NCBI RefSeq assembly: GCF_004349235.1
Contig: NZ_SMKY01000044.1
Span: forward strand, 1-43,797
Length of the DNA stretch: 43,797 nt
Direction of reading: 5' to 3'
Source of the DNA: Actinomadura darangshiensis
Lineage (GTDB): Bacteria > Actinomycetota > Actinomycetes > Streptosporangiales > Streptosporangiaceae
The translations under genes were made by a program, and so were the position numbers. This document shows positions 8,875 to 17,300 of this stretch, in pieces. The notes below the pieces were generated by a model. It was given only the letters and a program-made list of their open reading frames with translations, had not been told where the DNA came from and searched no databases. Each line of letters starts with the position of its first letter. Positions within the stretch are counted from its first letter, which is position 1.

Positions 8875-9471
8875 TCAGGTTTGGCGGCGCAGCCGGTACC
8901 ACTGGGGCGAGGTCCTGTTCATCGGCCAGCCGAGCCCTGCCGTTTCCGCGGGCTGGACGTCGAGCAGTTCCCAGTCCGGGAACGCGGCCTCGACCTCCGC
9001 CTGGGAGACGCCGCCGATCCGGGACCGCAGCCGGGTCGGGCCGAAGGCGAGCATCAGCAGCGTCGAGCCGGGGTCGGCCAGCGTCGAGACACCCCGTCCC
9101 ACGGCCTGTCGCTGGGGCGCGTCGAAACCCTGGAAGCAGCCGATGTCGAGGAAGAAGCCGAACGTCCCCAGGTCGGCTGACCGCAGATCTGTCGCATCCC
9201 CGACGACGTAGGTGACGCCCTCCGTGTTCCTGTTCTTGGCCGCTTCGATCGCGGCGGGCACATAGTCGATGCCCACCGCCTCCCAGCCGCGGCGCGCGAG
9301 TTCGGGCGTGAACTGGCCGCGTCCGCAGCCGATGTCCAGGGCCCGGCCGAGCGGGCTGGAACGCTCGGCCTTCTCCCGGTCCAGCAGAGCGGCGATGCTC
9401 GCCGCCGCTGCCTTTCCGTAGCGTTCCCAGGGGGTGAGCCCGAAGCGGTACATTCGCGCGTAGTTCGTCAT
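8875..9471 (-). CDS. Class I SAM-dependent methyltransferase
   Basis: A 198-residue protein if started at the ATG at 9471 (MTNYARMYRFGLTPWERYG), which reads like the family N-terminus; an in-frame start 51 bp upstream is less likely. Motif I is clear (ALDIGCGRGQFTPEL), followed by the acidic loop (AVGIDYVPAAIEAA) and GDATDL. This is the Methyltransf_11/25-type Rossmann fold. The methyl acceptor is unknown. The C-terminal LRSRIGGVSQAEVEAAFPDWELLDVQPAE is seen in small stand-alone methyltransferases. No functional partner is evident. Confidence 0.85.
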   Translation of the reverse strand: MTNYARMYRFGLTPWERYGKAAAASIAALLDREKAERSSPLGRALDIGCGRGQFTPELARRGWEAVGIDYVPAAIEAAKNRNTEGVTYVVGDATDLRSADLGTFGFFLDIGCFQGFDAPQRQAVGRGVSTLADPGSTLLMLAFGPTRLRSRIGGVSQAEVEAAFPDWELLDVQPAETAGLGWPMNRTSPQWYRLRRQT

Positions 9472-9547
9472 TTGCCTCGACCCTCTCATGTCGGGTCGCA
9501 CAGGTCGCAGCGGGGTGGGCATAGCGGGCCTGCGCGGCGGCCCTTCC

Positions 9548-10732
9548 TCAGTTCGAGCCGAGCGGTATTCCCTGTGCTTTCGCGGCCCTCAGCCAGGCCG
9601 GAAACTCGGAGAGAACGCGTTGGTAGAGTTCCGCGTCGGTGATGTCGGCGATGTCGTCCACGGCGAAGAAGCCGGCGTTGTCGACGAGCCGCCCGTCGAG
9701 GCCGTCGAGCTTTTCCAGAATGCCGTACCGGCCCTGGCCGAGGCCGACGAACTGCCAGAAGATCGGCCGAATCGACGCCTCCCGCAGCAGGCGTGCGATC
9801 TGGGCGTCCTTGGCCACGCCGCCGTCCGAGAAGAACAGTACGAACACCGGCTCGCCCGGACGGGCCGCGTAGTAGGAGACGATGTCGGCGATCACCTGGG
9901 GCTCGTTGTTGCGGCCGCCCAGGCTGACGCGGGCCCCGTCGGCGGCGACGGCCTCGTGCATGCGCACGTTGTCCCGCGTCCACGCCTGGATCTCGGCGAC
10001 CCGCAGCGGCGGCAGCCGCGCGAACTCCGTCGCGAAGATCCACGCGTCCAGCGCCCCGTCGTCGTCCACCTGGAGGGCGATCGCCGCCATCCGCTCGACG
10101 ATGTCGGCGACCACACCGTCCTTGTACATCCGCCGCATCGAACCCGAGGCGTCCAGCGCGACGGCCACCCGCGCCCGCACCCCGCCGATGCCCTTCTTCT
10201 CCAGCGAGACGCGGACGGCCTCCTTGCGCAACGAGATGCGCTCCGGCAGGCCGGGCCCGGCAGGCTGCTCGCCGGTCACATCGACCCCGAAGTCGGTGGC
10301 CAGTCCGGCGAGGCCGCTCGCCCAGCCCTGACCCACCGCCCTGATCTTCCATGTCCCCGCGCGCCGGTAGAGCTCGACGACGACCACCACCGTCTCGCCC
10401 GCCGTCATCGCCGGGGCCTCGAACCCGGGCCCGCCGTGGATTCCGGCGCGGACGCTGACGCCGTCGAACGTCCCGGGCCCGTCCACGCTGGCGACGACCG
10501 CGATGGCCGAGACCTCGCCCGGCACACGCTCGGTGTCGATGACGATCCCGGCGCCGTCCAGCGAGACCCCGTCCTGCGCCGGATGATTGAAGAAGACCAG
10601 ATCGTCGTCCGACCGCACCCGCCGGTCATCGCCCAGAAGCACCGCCGACACGTCCACCGCCCTGCCCGCGGCGTCCACGGCGATCCGGACCCGCCCGTCG
10701 TCCAGAGTGGCGTTCTCACCCTTGCGCAGCAT
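9548..10732 (-). CDS. TerD-vWA fusion protein (tellurium-resistance-type)
   Basis: A 394-residue protein from the ATG at 10732 (MLRKGENATLDD); upstream in-frame sequence holds a 16-bp tandem repeat and is not protein-like. Residues about 1-165 resemble a TerD/CABP domain, with DLVFFNHPAQDG and the acidic Ca-binding stretches. Residues about 180-390 form a von Willebrand A domain with the MIDAS motif DASGSM, a later FSDGG and a metal-site Asp. TerF-like proteins of Streptomyces have this order and belong to stress or metal-resistance ter systems. Here no other ter gene is adjacent, so it appears solitary. Confidence 0.85.
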   Translation of the reverse strand: MLRKGENATLDDGRVRIAVDAAGRAVDVSAVLLGDDRRVRSDDDLVFFNHPAQDGVSLDGAGIVIDTERVPGEVSAIAVVASVDGPGTFDGVSVRAGIHGGPGFEAPAMTAGETVVVVVELYRRAGTWKIRAVGQGWASGLAGLATDFGVDVTGEQPAGPGLPERISLRKEAVRVSLEKKGIGGVRARVAVALDASGSMRRMYKDGVVADIVERMAAIALQVDDDGALDAWIFATEFARLPPLRVAEIQAWTRDNVRMHEAVAADGARVSLGGRNNEPQVIADIVSYYAARPGEPVFVLFFSDGGVAKDAQIARLLREASIRPIFWQFVGLGQGRYGILEKLDGLDGRLVDNAGFFAVDDIADITDAELYQRVLSEFPAWLRAAKAQGIPLGSN

Positions 10733-10750
10733 CGCCCGCCTCCCGTCCGG

Positions 10751-10782
10751 ATCCCGCACCGCCCAGATCCCGCACCGCCCAG
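10751..10782. repeat. Perfect 16-bp tandem duplication upstream of the TerD-vWA start
   Basis: The unit atcccgcaccgcccag is present twice, head to tail, 19-50 bp upstream of the ATG on the minus strand. It lies in the likely 5' leader or promoter of the TerD-vWA gene and could change spacing of control elements. A simple slippage duplication is the plain explanation. Confidence 0.9.
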
Positions 10783-10832
10783 ACAGTACGCCCTCCGCGC
10801 CCCGCGTCACGGCGGATGTGCCGGAACGGGGG

Positions 10833-12152
10833 TCAGTTCCCGTCGGACGGGTCCGGCGGACGAATCGGCAGCAGTGCCACCAGTCCCGCCAGCAGGATCA
10901 GCAGGATTCCGGCCATGCCGGCGCGCTGGCCGCCGAACAGCGCGATGAACCCGCTGAAGGCCAGCGGGCCGAGGAAGCTGACGGCGCGTCCGGTGGTGGC
11001 GTACAGCCCGAACGCCTCGCCTTCCCGCTCGGGGGCGACGATGCGGGCGAGAAAGGTCCGGCTGGAGGACTGGGCGGGCCCCACGAAACCGGACAGGACC
11101 AGTCCGCACACCCAGAACGCGGCCTTGCCGGAGAGCACCACCAGCCCGCCGCCCATCAGGAGGAGTCCCAGCAGCGCCGTGACGATCACGGGCTTGGAGC
11201 CGAAGCGGTCGTCCAGCCGTCCGCCGAGGACGGCGCCGGCACCGGAGCAGAGGTTGGCGGCGATCGCGAAGACCACCACCTCGGTGGCGCTGAATCCGAA
11301 GGTGCCCGCCGCGACGACGCCCCCGAAGGTGAAGATCGCCGTCAGGCCGTCCCGGTAGACGGCGCTGGCCAGCAGGAATCCGAGCGTGCGCCGGTCGCCG
11401 CGCCACATCTCGCGCAGCCGCCGGGCCAGCACGGCGTAGCCGGCGAAGAAGCCGCCCCGAACCGGCTCCCCGGACGCCGGCGCCTCCGGCACGAACAGCA
11501 GCACCGGCACCGCGAACACCGCGAACCACAGCGCCGAGAACAGCGCGACCACGCGGATGTTGAGCCCGTCCTGCGAAGTCACGCCGAACAGGCCGACGTC
11601 GGGCTGCACGAACGCGAACAGCACGACCGTCAACGCGATCAGGCCGCCGAAGTAGCCCATTCCCCAGCCGAAGCCCGACACCCGCCCGATCGTCGCCCTC
11701 GTTGAGACCTGTACCAGCATCGCGTTGTAGTTGACCTCGGCGATCTCGAAGAACACGCTGCCGACGGCGACCAGGACGAGTCCGGGAAGCAGGTACGACG
11801 GGTCGTCCCTGATGAAGAACAGCCCCGCCGTGCAGACCACCACCAGCCCGGTGTGCACGGCCAGCCACAGCTTGCGCCGGCCGCCCGCGTCGCTGCGCTG
11901 GCCGCTCACCGGCGCGAGCAGCGCGATGAACACCCCGGCCACCGCGAGCGAGACGCCGAGCGCCTGCGACCCCGACTCCTCGTCGGCGGCCACCGAGTCC
12001 GTCAGATACACCGTGAAGACGAACGTGACGATGACGGCGTTGAAGGCCGCCGACCCCCAGTCCCACATCGCCCAGCTGATCACCCTGCGTCTCCGGATGC
12101 GCGACGGCAGGGACGCCGCGCCGTCGACCGTGTCGGGACGATGCGTAGGCAC
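10833..12152 (-). CDS. MFS transporter, UMF1/Atg22-like family
   Basis: A 439-residue protein with about 12 membrane segments. The N-terminal ISWAMWDWGSAAFNAVIVTF followed by FTVYLTDSV is the hallmark of the UMF1/Atg22-like MFS branch (typical AWxWGSSAFNxV). Internal loops include GQRSDAGGRRK (MFS loop 2-3) and GRLDDRFGSK. Yeast Atg22 exports amino acids from the vacuole; the substrate of bacterial members is not known. The GTG at 12152 is used. A 107-bp gap separates it from the LPMO gene, which lies upstream on the same strand. Confidence 0.88.
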   Translation of the reverse strand: MPTHRPDTVDGAASLPSRIRRRRVISWAMWDWGSAAFNAVIVTFVFTVYLTDSVAADEESGSQALGVSLAVAGVFIALLAPVSGQRSDAGGRRKLWLAVHTGLVVVCTAGLFFIRDDPSYLLPGLVLVAVGSVFFEIAEVNYNAMLVQVSTRATIGRVSGFGWGMGYFGGLIALTVVLFAFVQPDVGLFGVTSQDGLNIRVVALFSALWFAVFAVPVLLFVPEAPASGEPVRGGFFAGYAVLARRLREMWRGDRRTLGFLLASAVYRDGLTAIFTFGGVVAAGTFGFSATEVVVFAIAANLCSGAGAVLGGRLDDRFGSKPVIVTALLGLLLMGGGLVVLSGKAAFWVCGLVLSGFVGPAQSSSRTFLARIVAPEREGEAFGLYATTGRAVSFLGPLAFSGFIALFGGQRAGMAGILLILLAGLVALLPIRPPDPSDGN

Positions 12153-12197
12153 ACGGTGACGGTAGCGGAGGTGCCGCCCCTCGGTGGACGCGCCGGC

Positions 12198-12235
12198 GAC
12201 CGGCCCTCGCCGCGGTGCCTTGCGGGCCGCCGGTC
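12198..12235 (-). terminator. Possible hairpin after the LPMO gene
   Basis: A 7-bp inverted repeat (gaccggc at 12198-12204, gccggtc at 12229-12235) with a GC-rich 24-nt loop lies about 25 bp downstream of the LPMO stop. It could terminate that transcript, but the long loop makes it weak. Confidence 0.3.
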
Positions 12236-12259
12236 ACGGTCCGGCCATGCCGCAGGGGC

Positions 12260-13126
12260 TCAGAGCTCGCGGCGGATGCGCATCCGGCGGACTGCCGCGA
12301 CCGCGCCACCGGTCGCGAGCATCAGCACCAGCGCGGCGGCGCCGCCTCCCGCGACGAGCAGCTCCGTGTCGCGGGGCGGCTTCGCCGGAGAGGTATCGGC
12401 CACCGGGCTGGCCGAGGTGTCCGGTGCCCGTCCGGCCGGCGCGGCGCTGCCGGTCGTGCGCGCGGGCGCGGGGCGGCGGGACGCCGTCTGCTTGCGGGCG
12501 GCGGAGAACGTCACATCGGAGCAGGAGTAATAGGTGTCGGGCGTATCCGAGGTCTGCCAGACCGTGTAGATCATGTGGCGTCCCGTCTTGCCCTTGGGGA
12601 GCCGCCCGGTGAAGATGTACGCCCCGTCCCGCCGCGGCGGGTCCGTCACCTTGAGGAACGGCTTCGCTTCCAGCGCCGACCAGGTCAGCGGGCGGGTGGG
12701 GCGGTACCCGTCGCGCGTGACGTACAGCCGGAACGATCCCCGGTGCGGAATCGACACCCGGTAGCGGAAGGTGCGGCGGGCGGCGGGGGCCAACCGGGTC
12801 GCGGGCCAGTCCGCACGCGCCAGGTCGAGGCCGTGGAAGCGCGTGAGGCCCGCGCTGCACAGCTCACCGTCCGGGATCATCTGGCGGTCGCGGCCACGCA
12901 CGTTCGGCACGCGCAGCTCGTCCCACTGCGCGAGCGCCGCGCCGCTCACCTTCGCCGCGGCCCGGCAGGCGGCGCTCGCCCGGGCGGGGCCGTGCCCGGG
13001 GTCGCAGCCGGTCGCGCGGCTCGCCGGGCTCTCCATTGCCCCGTGCGCCCTGGCCGGGGTGGCCGGGACGGCCATCCCGAGCAGGATCCCGAGCACGGTC
13101 GCGGCGGCCGGCACGCGAGCCCTCAC
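12260..13126 (-). CDS. AA10 lytic polysaccharide monooxygenase, membrane-anchored
   Basis: A 288-residue secreted protein. A signal peptide of about 27 residues ends in ATPARA; cleavage there exposes His28, the first copper-brace ligand, in HGAMESPASR. The second copper His is probably His128 in SIPHRGSFRLYVTRDGY. WSALEAKPF and YYSCSDVTF are also AA10-typical. After about residue 195 come a Pro/Ala/Thr-rich linker, a single transmembrane helix (LLVAGGGAAALVLMLATGG) and a basic tail. The enzyme would therefore stay anchored in the cell envelope instead of being released. AA10 enzymes oxidatively cleave chitin or cellulose; the substrate is not resolvable. The start is GTG at 13126. Confidence 0.9.
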   Translation of the reverse strand: MRARVPAAATVLGILLGMAVPATPARAHGAMESPASRATGCDPGHGPARASAACRAAAKVSGAALAQWDELRVPNVRGRDRQMIPDGELCSAGLTRFHGLDLARADWPATRLAPAARRTFRYRVSIPHRGSFRLYVTRDGYRPTRPLTWSALEAKPFLKVTDPPRRDGAYIFTGRLPKGKTGRHMIYTVWQTSDTPDTYYSCSDVTFSAARKQTASRRPAPARTTGSAAPAGRAPDTSASPVADTSPAKPPRDTELLVAGGGAAALVLMLATGGAVAAVRRMRIRREL

Positions 13127-13363
13127 TCCAACGCCCCCTCAGATCGGAAACGCCCAGCAGTACGCACCCGCCCCGCGACGGGTTCACGCCGCTGAGGCCG
13201 GAAGGGAGACCGGCGGTGTGAATCGGCGTCCGGTTCGTGCAGGACGCATGCCGCTTGGTGTCGGTAGGCGGCTGTCGGGGCGGTCGCCGCGCGGCGAGCG
13301 TGGAGTACGCCGGCGGCTTCGGCGGCCGACCGTCCACACCCACCTCACCACGGAAGAGAAACG
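13127..13363. promoter_or_regulatory. Divergent control region between LPMO and lipase genes
   Basis: This 237-bp stretch must carry both promoters. It contains a perfect 14-bp palindrome, tcgccgcgcggcga, at 13284-13297, which may be an operator or simply GC-rich chance. I could not place clear -35/-10 elements. Confidence 0.35.
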
Positions 13364-14635
13364 ATGAAACGCATTGCCTGCGCGCTACTCGCGGCCGGCC
13401 TGCTTGCAGGCGCCTGCGACGACAAGGACTCCAGCCCGAAGGCTGCCTCGCCCGCCGCTGACGTGGCGGGTCAGCGCGGCCAGGTCGTCTCGACCGACGC
13501 CCTCGCCACCCTGTCCGCCGGGCAGGTCGCCTCCTACCTCGGCGGGCTGCACTATCCGACGACCGGCGCGCGCTTCGGCGTGGAGGCCTACCGGGTCGTG
13601 TACCGGACGCTCGATCCGTCCGGGAAGCCGACCACGGCCAGCGGGCCCGTCGCGCTACCGCGCAACGGGCGGCAGACGCTGCGCACGGCCGCGTACGAGC
13701 ACGGCACCAATCCGGTCAAGGCGGGCGCCGCCACGACGGACCCGAAGAGCTACGACCGGGCGACGGCCTTCTACCTGGCGTCCGGCGGGTTCGGCACGGT
13801 CGCCCCCGACTACATCGGCCTCGGTCTCGGGCCGGAGGCGCCGCCCTACATGGACCACGCGTCCGAGGCGGCCACGTCCGTGGACATGCTGGCCGCCGCG
13901 GATAGGGTCGCCGCCGACCACGGCCGGAAACTGGAGCGGCGCGTCCGGGTGACCGGCTTCTCCCAGGGCGGTCCGGCGGCCATGGCACTCGGCCGCGAGT
14001 TGCAGAAACAGGGCCGGCTCGCCGCCATCGCCCCGATCAGCGGGCCCTTTCACGTCGAGCACGCCGAGATCCCGGCGATGTTCGAGCCGGGGGTGCTCGA
14101 CCCGAAGGAGTCGGTGCTCTACGTCGGCTATTGGCTCACTGCGGCGAACCGCACCCACCACTTCTACGAATCGCCGGGCGAGTTCTTCCAGAAGCCCTAC
14201 GACGCGACCGTCGAGTCGCTGTTCAGCGGCAACTCGACGCTGGACGACCTCGTCGCCGGGACGCCCGCCGACCCGGGCCGGTTCCTCACCCCGGCCGCGA
14301 TCCAGCGGCTGAAGGCGCCCACCGGCCCCTTGGCCGAGGCGATGCGCGCCATCGACGGCACACGCCGCTGGAAGCCGTCCGCCCCGGTGCGCCTCTACGC
14401 CGCGAGCGGCGACAAGGACGTCGCCATCGCCAACTCCCGCCAGTGCGCGGCCGACCTGCGCGCGCAGGGCGTATCGGCGCCGCTGACCGACGTGGGCGAC
14501 CTGCTCCACGGCCCGTCCGCGCTCGCGTCGATGCCGCACATCCTGGCCTGGTTCAAGACCCTCGCTTCCGTGGCTATGCGGACGGCGTCCAGGCGGTTGC
14601 GGGCGCCGAGCTTGGTGACGATCGCGCCGAGATAG
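13364..14635 (+). CDS. Secreted lipoprotein lipase (alpha/beta hydrolase, secretory-lipase type) with foreign C-terminal tail
   Basis: A 423-residue protein. The N-terminus is a lipoprotein signal with lipobox LLAGAC. The alpha/beta-hydrolase core shows the oxyanion-side EHGTNPV, the GFSQGG nucleophile elbow (Ser near residue 202), an Asp in AASGDKD, and the His of DLLHGPSALA. This layout fits bacterial secretory lipases (LIP-type), which hydrolyse esters outside the membrane. The family normally ends near MPHILAWF. Here the last 22-23 residues are encoded by sequence antisense to a LuxR-type HTH gene fragment, so a rearrangement close to the original stop has replaced it. Activity may be retained because the core is complete. 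Confidence 0.85.
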   Translation: MKRIACALLAAGLLAGACDDKDSSPKAASPAADVAGQRGQVVSTDALATLSAGQVASYLGGLHYPTTGARFGVEAYRVVYRTLDPSGKPTTASGPVALPRNGRQTLRTAAYEHGTNPVKAGAATTDPKSYDRATAFYLASGGFGTVAPDYIGLGLGPEAPPYMDHASEAATSVDMLAAADRVAADHGRKLERRVRVTGFSQGGPAAMALGRELQKQGRLAAIAPISGPFHVEHAEIPAMFEPGVLDPKESVLYVGYWLTAANRTHHFYESPGEFFQKPYDATVESLFSGNSTLDDLVAGTPADPGRFLTPAAIQRLKAPTGPLAEAMRAIDGTRRWKPSAPVRLYAASGDKDVAIANSRQCAADLRAQGVSAPLTDVGDLLHGPSALASMPHILAWFKTLASVAMRTASRRLRAPSLVTIAPR

Positions 14636-15305
14636 TTGCGGACCGTTCCCTTGGACAGGTGCAGCTCGGCCGCGATCTCCGCGAGGCCGGCGCCGGACGC
14701 GGCCATCCCCAGAACGTCCAGTTCACGGTCGAGCGGGTTCTGCGGCGCGGCGACCGCCTTGGCCGCGAGCGCCACGTCGATGACCTTCTCGCGCCCGAGC
14801 GAGGCGGTGACGGACGCCTCGGCGGCCTCCGGGGTGTCCCCGGCGCTGACCATCAGCGCGGTGAGCTGGGCCTCGAAGCACCGGTCGGCGTCGTACGGGT
14901 CGACCAGGTAGCCGCCGAGCTCCAGGCTGCACAGCCCGTGCACGGTGATCCACATGTGGTGCGCGACCAGCTCGGGATCGGACCAGGCGAAGCGGCCGGC
15001 GGCGATGCAGCGCCGGGCGCAGGCCACCACGCTCACGAGCGTGTAGCGGCCGTACTGCCGGTCGGCCTCCGACAGCGAGAACACCGGCAGCGACGACGCG
15101 CCCAGCATCACGCTGTACAGGTGCGGGTTGGCCTGCGCGTTGTGGCGGTACGCCCGCCCGATCAGCGCCATGTCGCTCACCGGGTCGTCGCTGTCGGCCA
15201 CCCGGGCGAAATGGTGCCCGAGCCGGTCGAAGCCCAGGTGCACCATCTCGCGCACCAGCCCGCTCATCCCGCCGAAGTGGGTGTGGACGAGGATCGTGGA
15301 GCAGC
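14563..15305 (-). pseudogene. Headless TetR effector domain fused in frame to a NarL/LuxR HTH
   Basis: On the minus strand, sequence from about 15305 to 14800 reads as a TetR-family protein that lacks the first part of its DNA-binding domain. It begins at the end of the recognition helix (GCSTILVHTHFGGMSGLV) and continues through a WHG-type ligand domain (ANPHLYSVMLGASS). From about 14797 to 14563 the same frame continues as the C-terminus of a response regulator: linker VIDVALAAKAV, then NPLDRELDVLGMAA, LSKGTVRNYLGAIVTKLGA and NRLDAVRIATEA. The stop is missing and the frame runs on antisense to the lipase gene to 14395. Two unrelated gene fragments joined by deletion is the simplest reading. 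The first usable ATG is at 15267. Confidence 0.7.
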
Positions 15306-15814
15306 CGGCTGGACCGCCACCACCGCACCGCCCGGCTGCCCCAGCCCCCGGACGGCCACCAGGCGCGCGAGCTCGTCCTCGCCGCCGCGGGGCGCCGGCG
15401 CGGCCGGACCACGCTCTACGTCACCGAGCACTACCAGCAGGCCAGCCCGCTGCCGCCCGAACCCCCTGGTCGTCGTCCGGCGGGACAGGATCCCTGATCC
15501 CGGTGCGGGAGGTCCAGCACGGCTGCAACGTGCTGGTCGCCGACGTGCAGGGCGCCGAACTGGCCGTCCTGGAGGGCACCGACCTGGACCGCCTCGACCT
15601 GGCGGTCATCGAGGGCAGCACCTGGGCGCGCTGCACCGGGGGCTCCACCCTGGACGACATCGCCGCGTACATACGGGACGCCGACTGGCGCGAGGTCGCG
15701 GTGTTCCGGCACTCCCGCCCGTACGTCGCCGACGTCGTCTGGCTGTCGCCCGCCGCGGTCACCCGCGCCGCCGGGACGGACGCCGGGACCGGTACCGAAG
15801 GCGGCCCGCGGTGA
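15297..15814 (+). pseudogene. FkbM-like methyltransferase remnant (frameshifted)
   Basis: Family-like protein sequence is spread over two frames. The first part (about 15297-15470) gives WSSRLDRHHRTARLP then GRTTLYVTEHYQQAS. The second part, another frame from about 15490, gives VREVQHGCNVLVADVQGAEL, DLAVIEGSTW and DWREVAVFRHSRPYVADV up to the stop at 15814. The VADVQGAELAVLEG stretch resembles the Methyltransf_21 (FkbM) motif in which an acidic residue and GAE follow the strand. No start region remains and the left edge abuts the TetR remnant. The family call is moderate; the broken state is clear. Confidence 0.55.
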
Positions 15815-15861
15815 CGATCGGGACGCGGGCGCGGCCGAGCGACGTGGTCCGGGCCCTGGGA

Positions 15862-16080
15862 AGGCCGCCGCGACCCCTACCCCCTGTGCGATCTGCTCCG
15901 CAACACGGCGACGCGGTGGCGGTCAAGCCGGGGCTGATGGCCGCCGTCGGGTACGAGGCGTGCGACGCGGCGCTGCGCGAGCCGCGGCTGCGCGTGCAGG
16001 ACAGCGCGAACTACGGCGAGTTCTGTCCCGACTGGCCGTCGCACTCGTCGCTGCGCGGCTACATCGGAGGCGGCGGCGGA
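15862..16080 (+). pseudogene. Cytochrome P450-like N-terminal fragment
   Basis: DPYPLCDLLRN in one frame, continued in another by GDAVAVKPGLMAAVGYEACD, ALREPRLRVQD and WPSHSSLRGY, looks like the first about 75 residues of an actinobacterial P450. Typical members have a DPYPLYDRLR start followed by a strand and the B-helix region. The I-helix, ExxR and Cys-ligand parts are absent, and there is at least one frameshift. The rest up to 16189 (AEALRGFLRDGLAPGKLDRR in one frame) looks like the end of another unidentified gene. Confidence 0.45.
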
Positions 16081-16189
16081 GGCCGAGGCCGAGGCGCTGC
16101 GGGGGTTCCTCCGCGACGGGCTCGCACCAGGCAAGCTGGACCGCCGCGCGCTCGAGCCGCCGGCCCGCCCGGCCCGCGCGCCGGGGCCC

Positions 16190-16987
16190 TCAGCCGGTGA
16201 GGAACTCGGTGATCACCGGAGCGATGGCCTTGCCCTTGACGACGTGCATCTGGCCGTCGAGCGTGCGGTGCCGCGCGTCCGGCAGGACCTCGGCCAGGGC
16301 GCCCATGGCGTTCTTCATCCACTTCGGGCTCTTGCCGCCGACGACCACGAGGACGGGCGACTTCACGTCCGACCAACGGCCGGCGGGGAGCGGACGGCCC
16401 CGGCCGGTGTCGCCGAGAGCGGCGACGTCGTAGGGGGCGGTGTGGGCGACGCGCTTGAGCTTGGACCAGGCGGGCATCAGCCGCATCATCGTCACGAAGA
16501 TCCCCGGCAGCCCCACGCCCTTCGTCATGAAGAGCTTGATCGCCTGGCTGCGCCGGTCCTCCTTGACGAGCGTCTCCATCTGGGCCCGCAGGTCCTCGGG
16601 GATCGGCTTGCGGGAGTCGTCGACGACGAACGGGCCCTCGTAGACCACCAGCTTGGGGATGGCCAGCCCGGCGTTGGCGGCGTCCAGGGCGAGCGGCACC
16701 CCCGAGGAGACGCCGTAGACGCAGGCGGACCCGCCCGCCTCGGCGATGACGGCCTCCAGGTCGTCGGTCTCGCGCTCGACGGAGAACGGCTGGGTGTCGC
16801 CGCTCTCGCCGCGTCCCCGGCGGTCGTAGGTGTAGACGGTGAAGCGGTCGGCGAGGAGCGGGGGAAGGTCCATGTTGGGGCCGAACGCGCGGTGCCCGAA
16901 CGCGCCGTCGACGAGGACCAGGGCGGGCCCGGATCCGGTCTTGGAGTAGCCGATCCTCGTTCCGTCCTTCGATATCACGTGCGGCAT
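16190..16987 (-). CDS. Alpha/beta-fold hydrolase
   Basis: A 265-residue protein from the ATG at 16987, which has a clear ribosome site (gaaggagat) ahead; an open extension upstream has no family match. Core features are VDGAFGHRAFGP (oxyanion region), YDRRGRGESGD, the nucleophile elbow YGVSSGV (Ser), the acid in a late strand, and His in DGQMHVVKG. It is of the common soluble esterase/haloperoxidase-like type; the substrate is unknown. Its 3' end directly abuts the gene-fragment region at 16190. Codon use is normal and the frame intact, so it appears functional. Confidence 0.85.
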   Translation of the reverse strand: MPHVISKDGTRIGYSKTGSGPALVLVDGAFGHRAFGPNMDLPPLLADRFTVYTYDRRGRGESGDTQPFSVERETDDLEAVIAEAGGSACVYGVSSGVPLALDAANAGLAIPKLVVYEGPFVVDDSRKPIPEDLRAQMETLVKEDRRSQAIKLFMTKGVGLPGIFVTMMRLMPAWSKLKRVAHTAPYDVAALGDTGRGRPLPAGRWSDVKSPVLVVVGGKSPKWMKNAMGALAEVLPDARHRTLDGQMHVVKGKAIAPVITEFLTG

Positions 16988-17300
16988 GTCATCTCCTTCG
17001 GGTCTCGGCCGGGACGCGTACACGTCCCTCGGATACACGTCGATCGGGGAGCCGTGAAATCGACACACCGGAAAGAGGCCGTCCGGACACAGTCGTGTAA
17101 CGGAGCGGTGACCGGGCGGAGGCATGCCCGGTCACCGCTCGCGGAAACGGACCTCAGGTCGCGGGCTTCACCGAGGGCTGGGCCGTCGGCGTCTCGCCCC
17201 GCGTCGGCGGCCTTCTCCCCACCCATGATTCGCGGCGGCGGACGGGTGAACATCTCCGCGATCGCTGCTCTGCCGCGATGATCGACTGCATACTTTTCCC
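16988..17300. other. 313-bp divergent intergenic region with remnants
   Basis: The region lies between the divergent starts of the hydrolase and the YdeI-like gene. Besides the needed promoters it holds a strong hairpin (17103-17140). On the minus strand just to its right is a C-terminus-like reading (GETPTAQPSVKPAT then stop at about 17156). That pair looks like the end and terminator of a minus-strand gene whose body is gone. The sequence tgatcgactgcatacttttcccATG near 17279-17301 is a plausible leader for the YdeI-like gene. Confidence 0.45.
17103..17140. terminator. Strong hairpin, probable orphan terminator
   Basis: A perfect 15-bp inverted repeat, gagcggtgaccgggc at 17103-17117 and gcccggtcaccgctc at 17126-17140, with an 8-nt loop (ggaggcat). 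It sits between two divergent gene starts, where no terminator is needed today. It lies about 16 bp downstream of a minus-strand stop codon preceded by a gene-like C-terminus. Confidence 0.65.

Noticed and set aside
10807..12309. Long open frames antisense to, or in other frames of, real genes (for example across 10807-12309 and 4926-6926)
   Set aside because: They are rich in Arg/Ala/Gly/Pro, lack family motifs and are explained by the high GC content opposite genuine genes.
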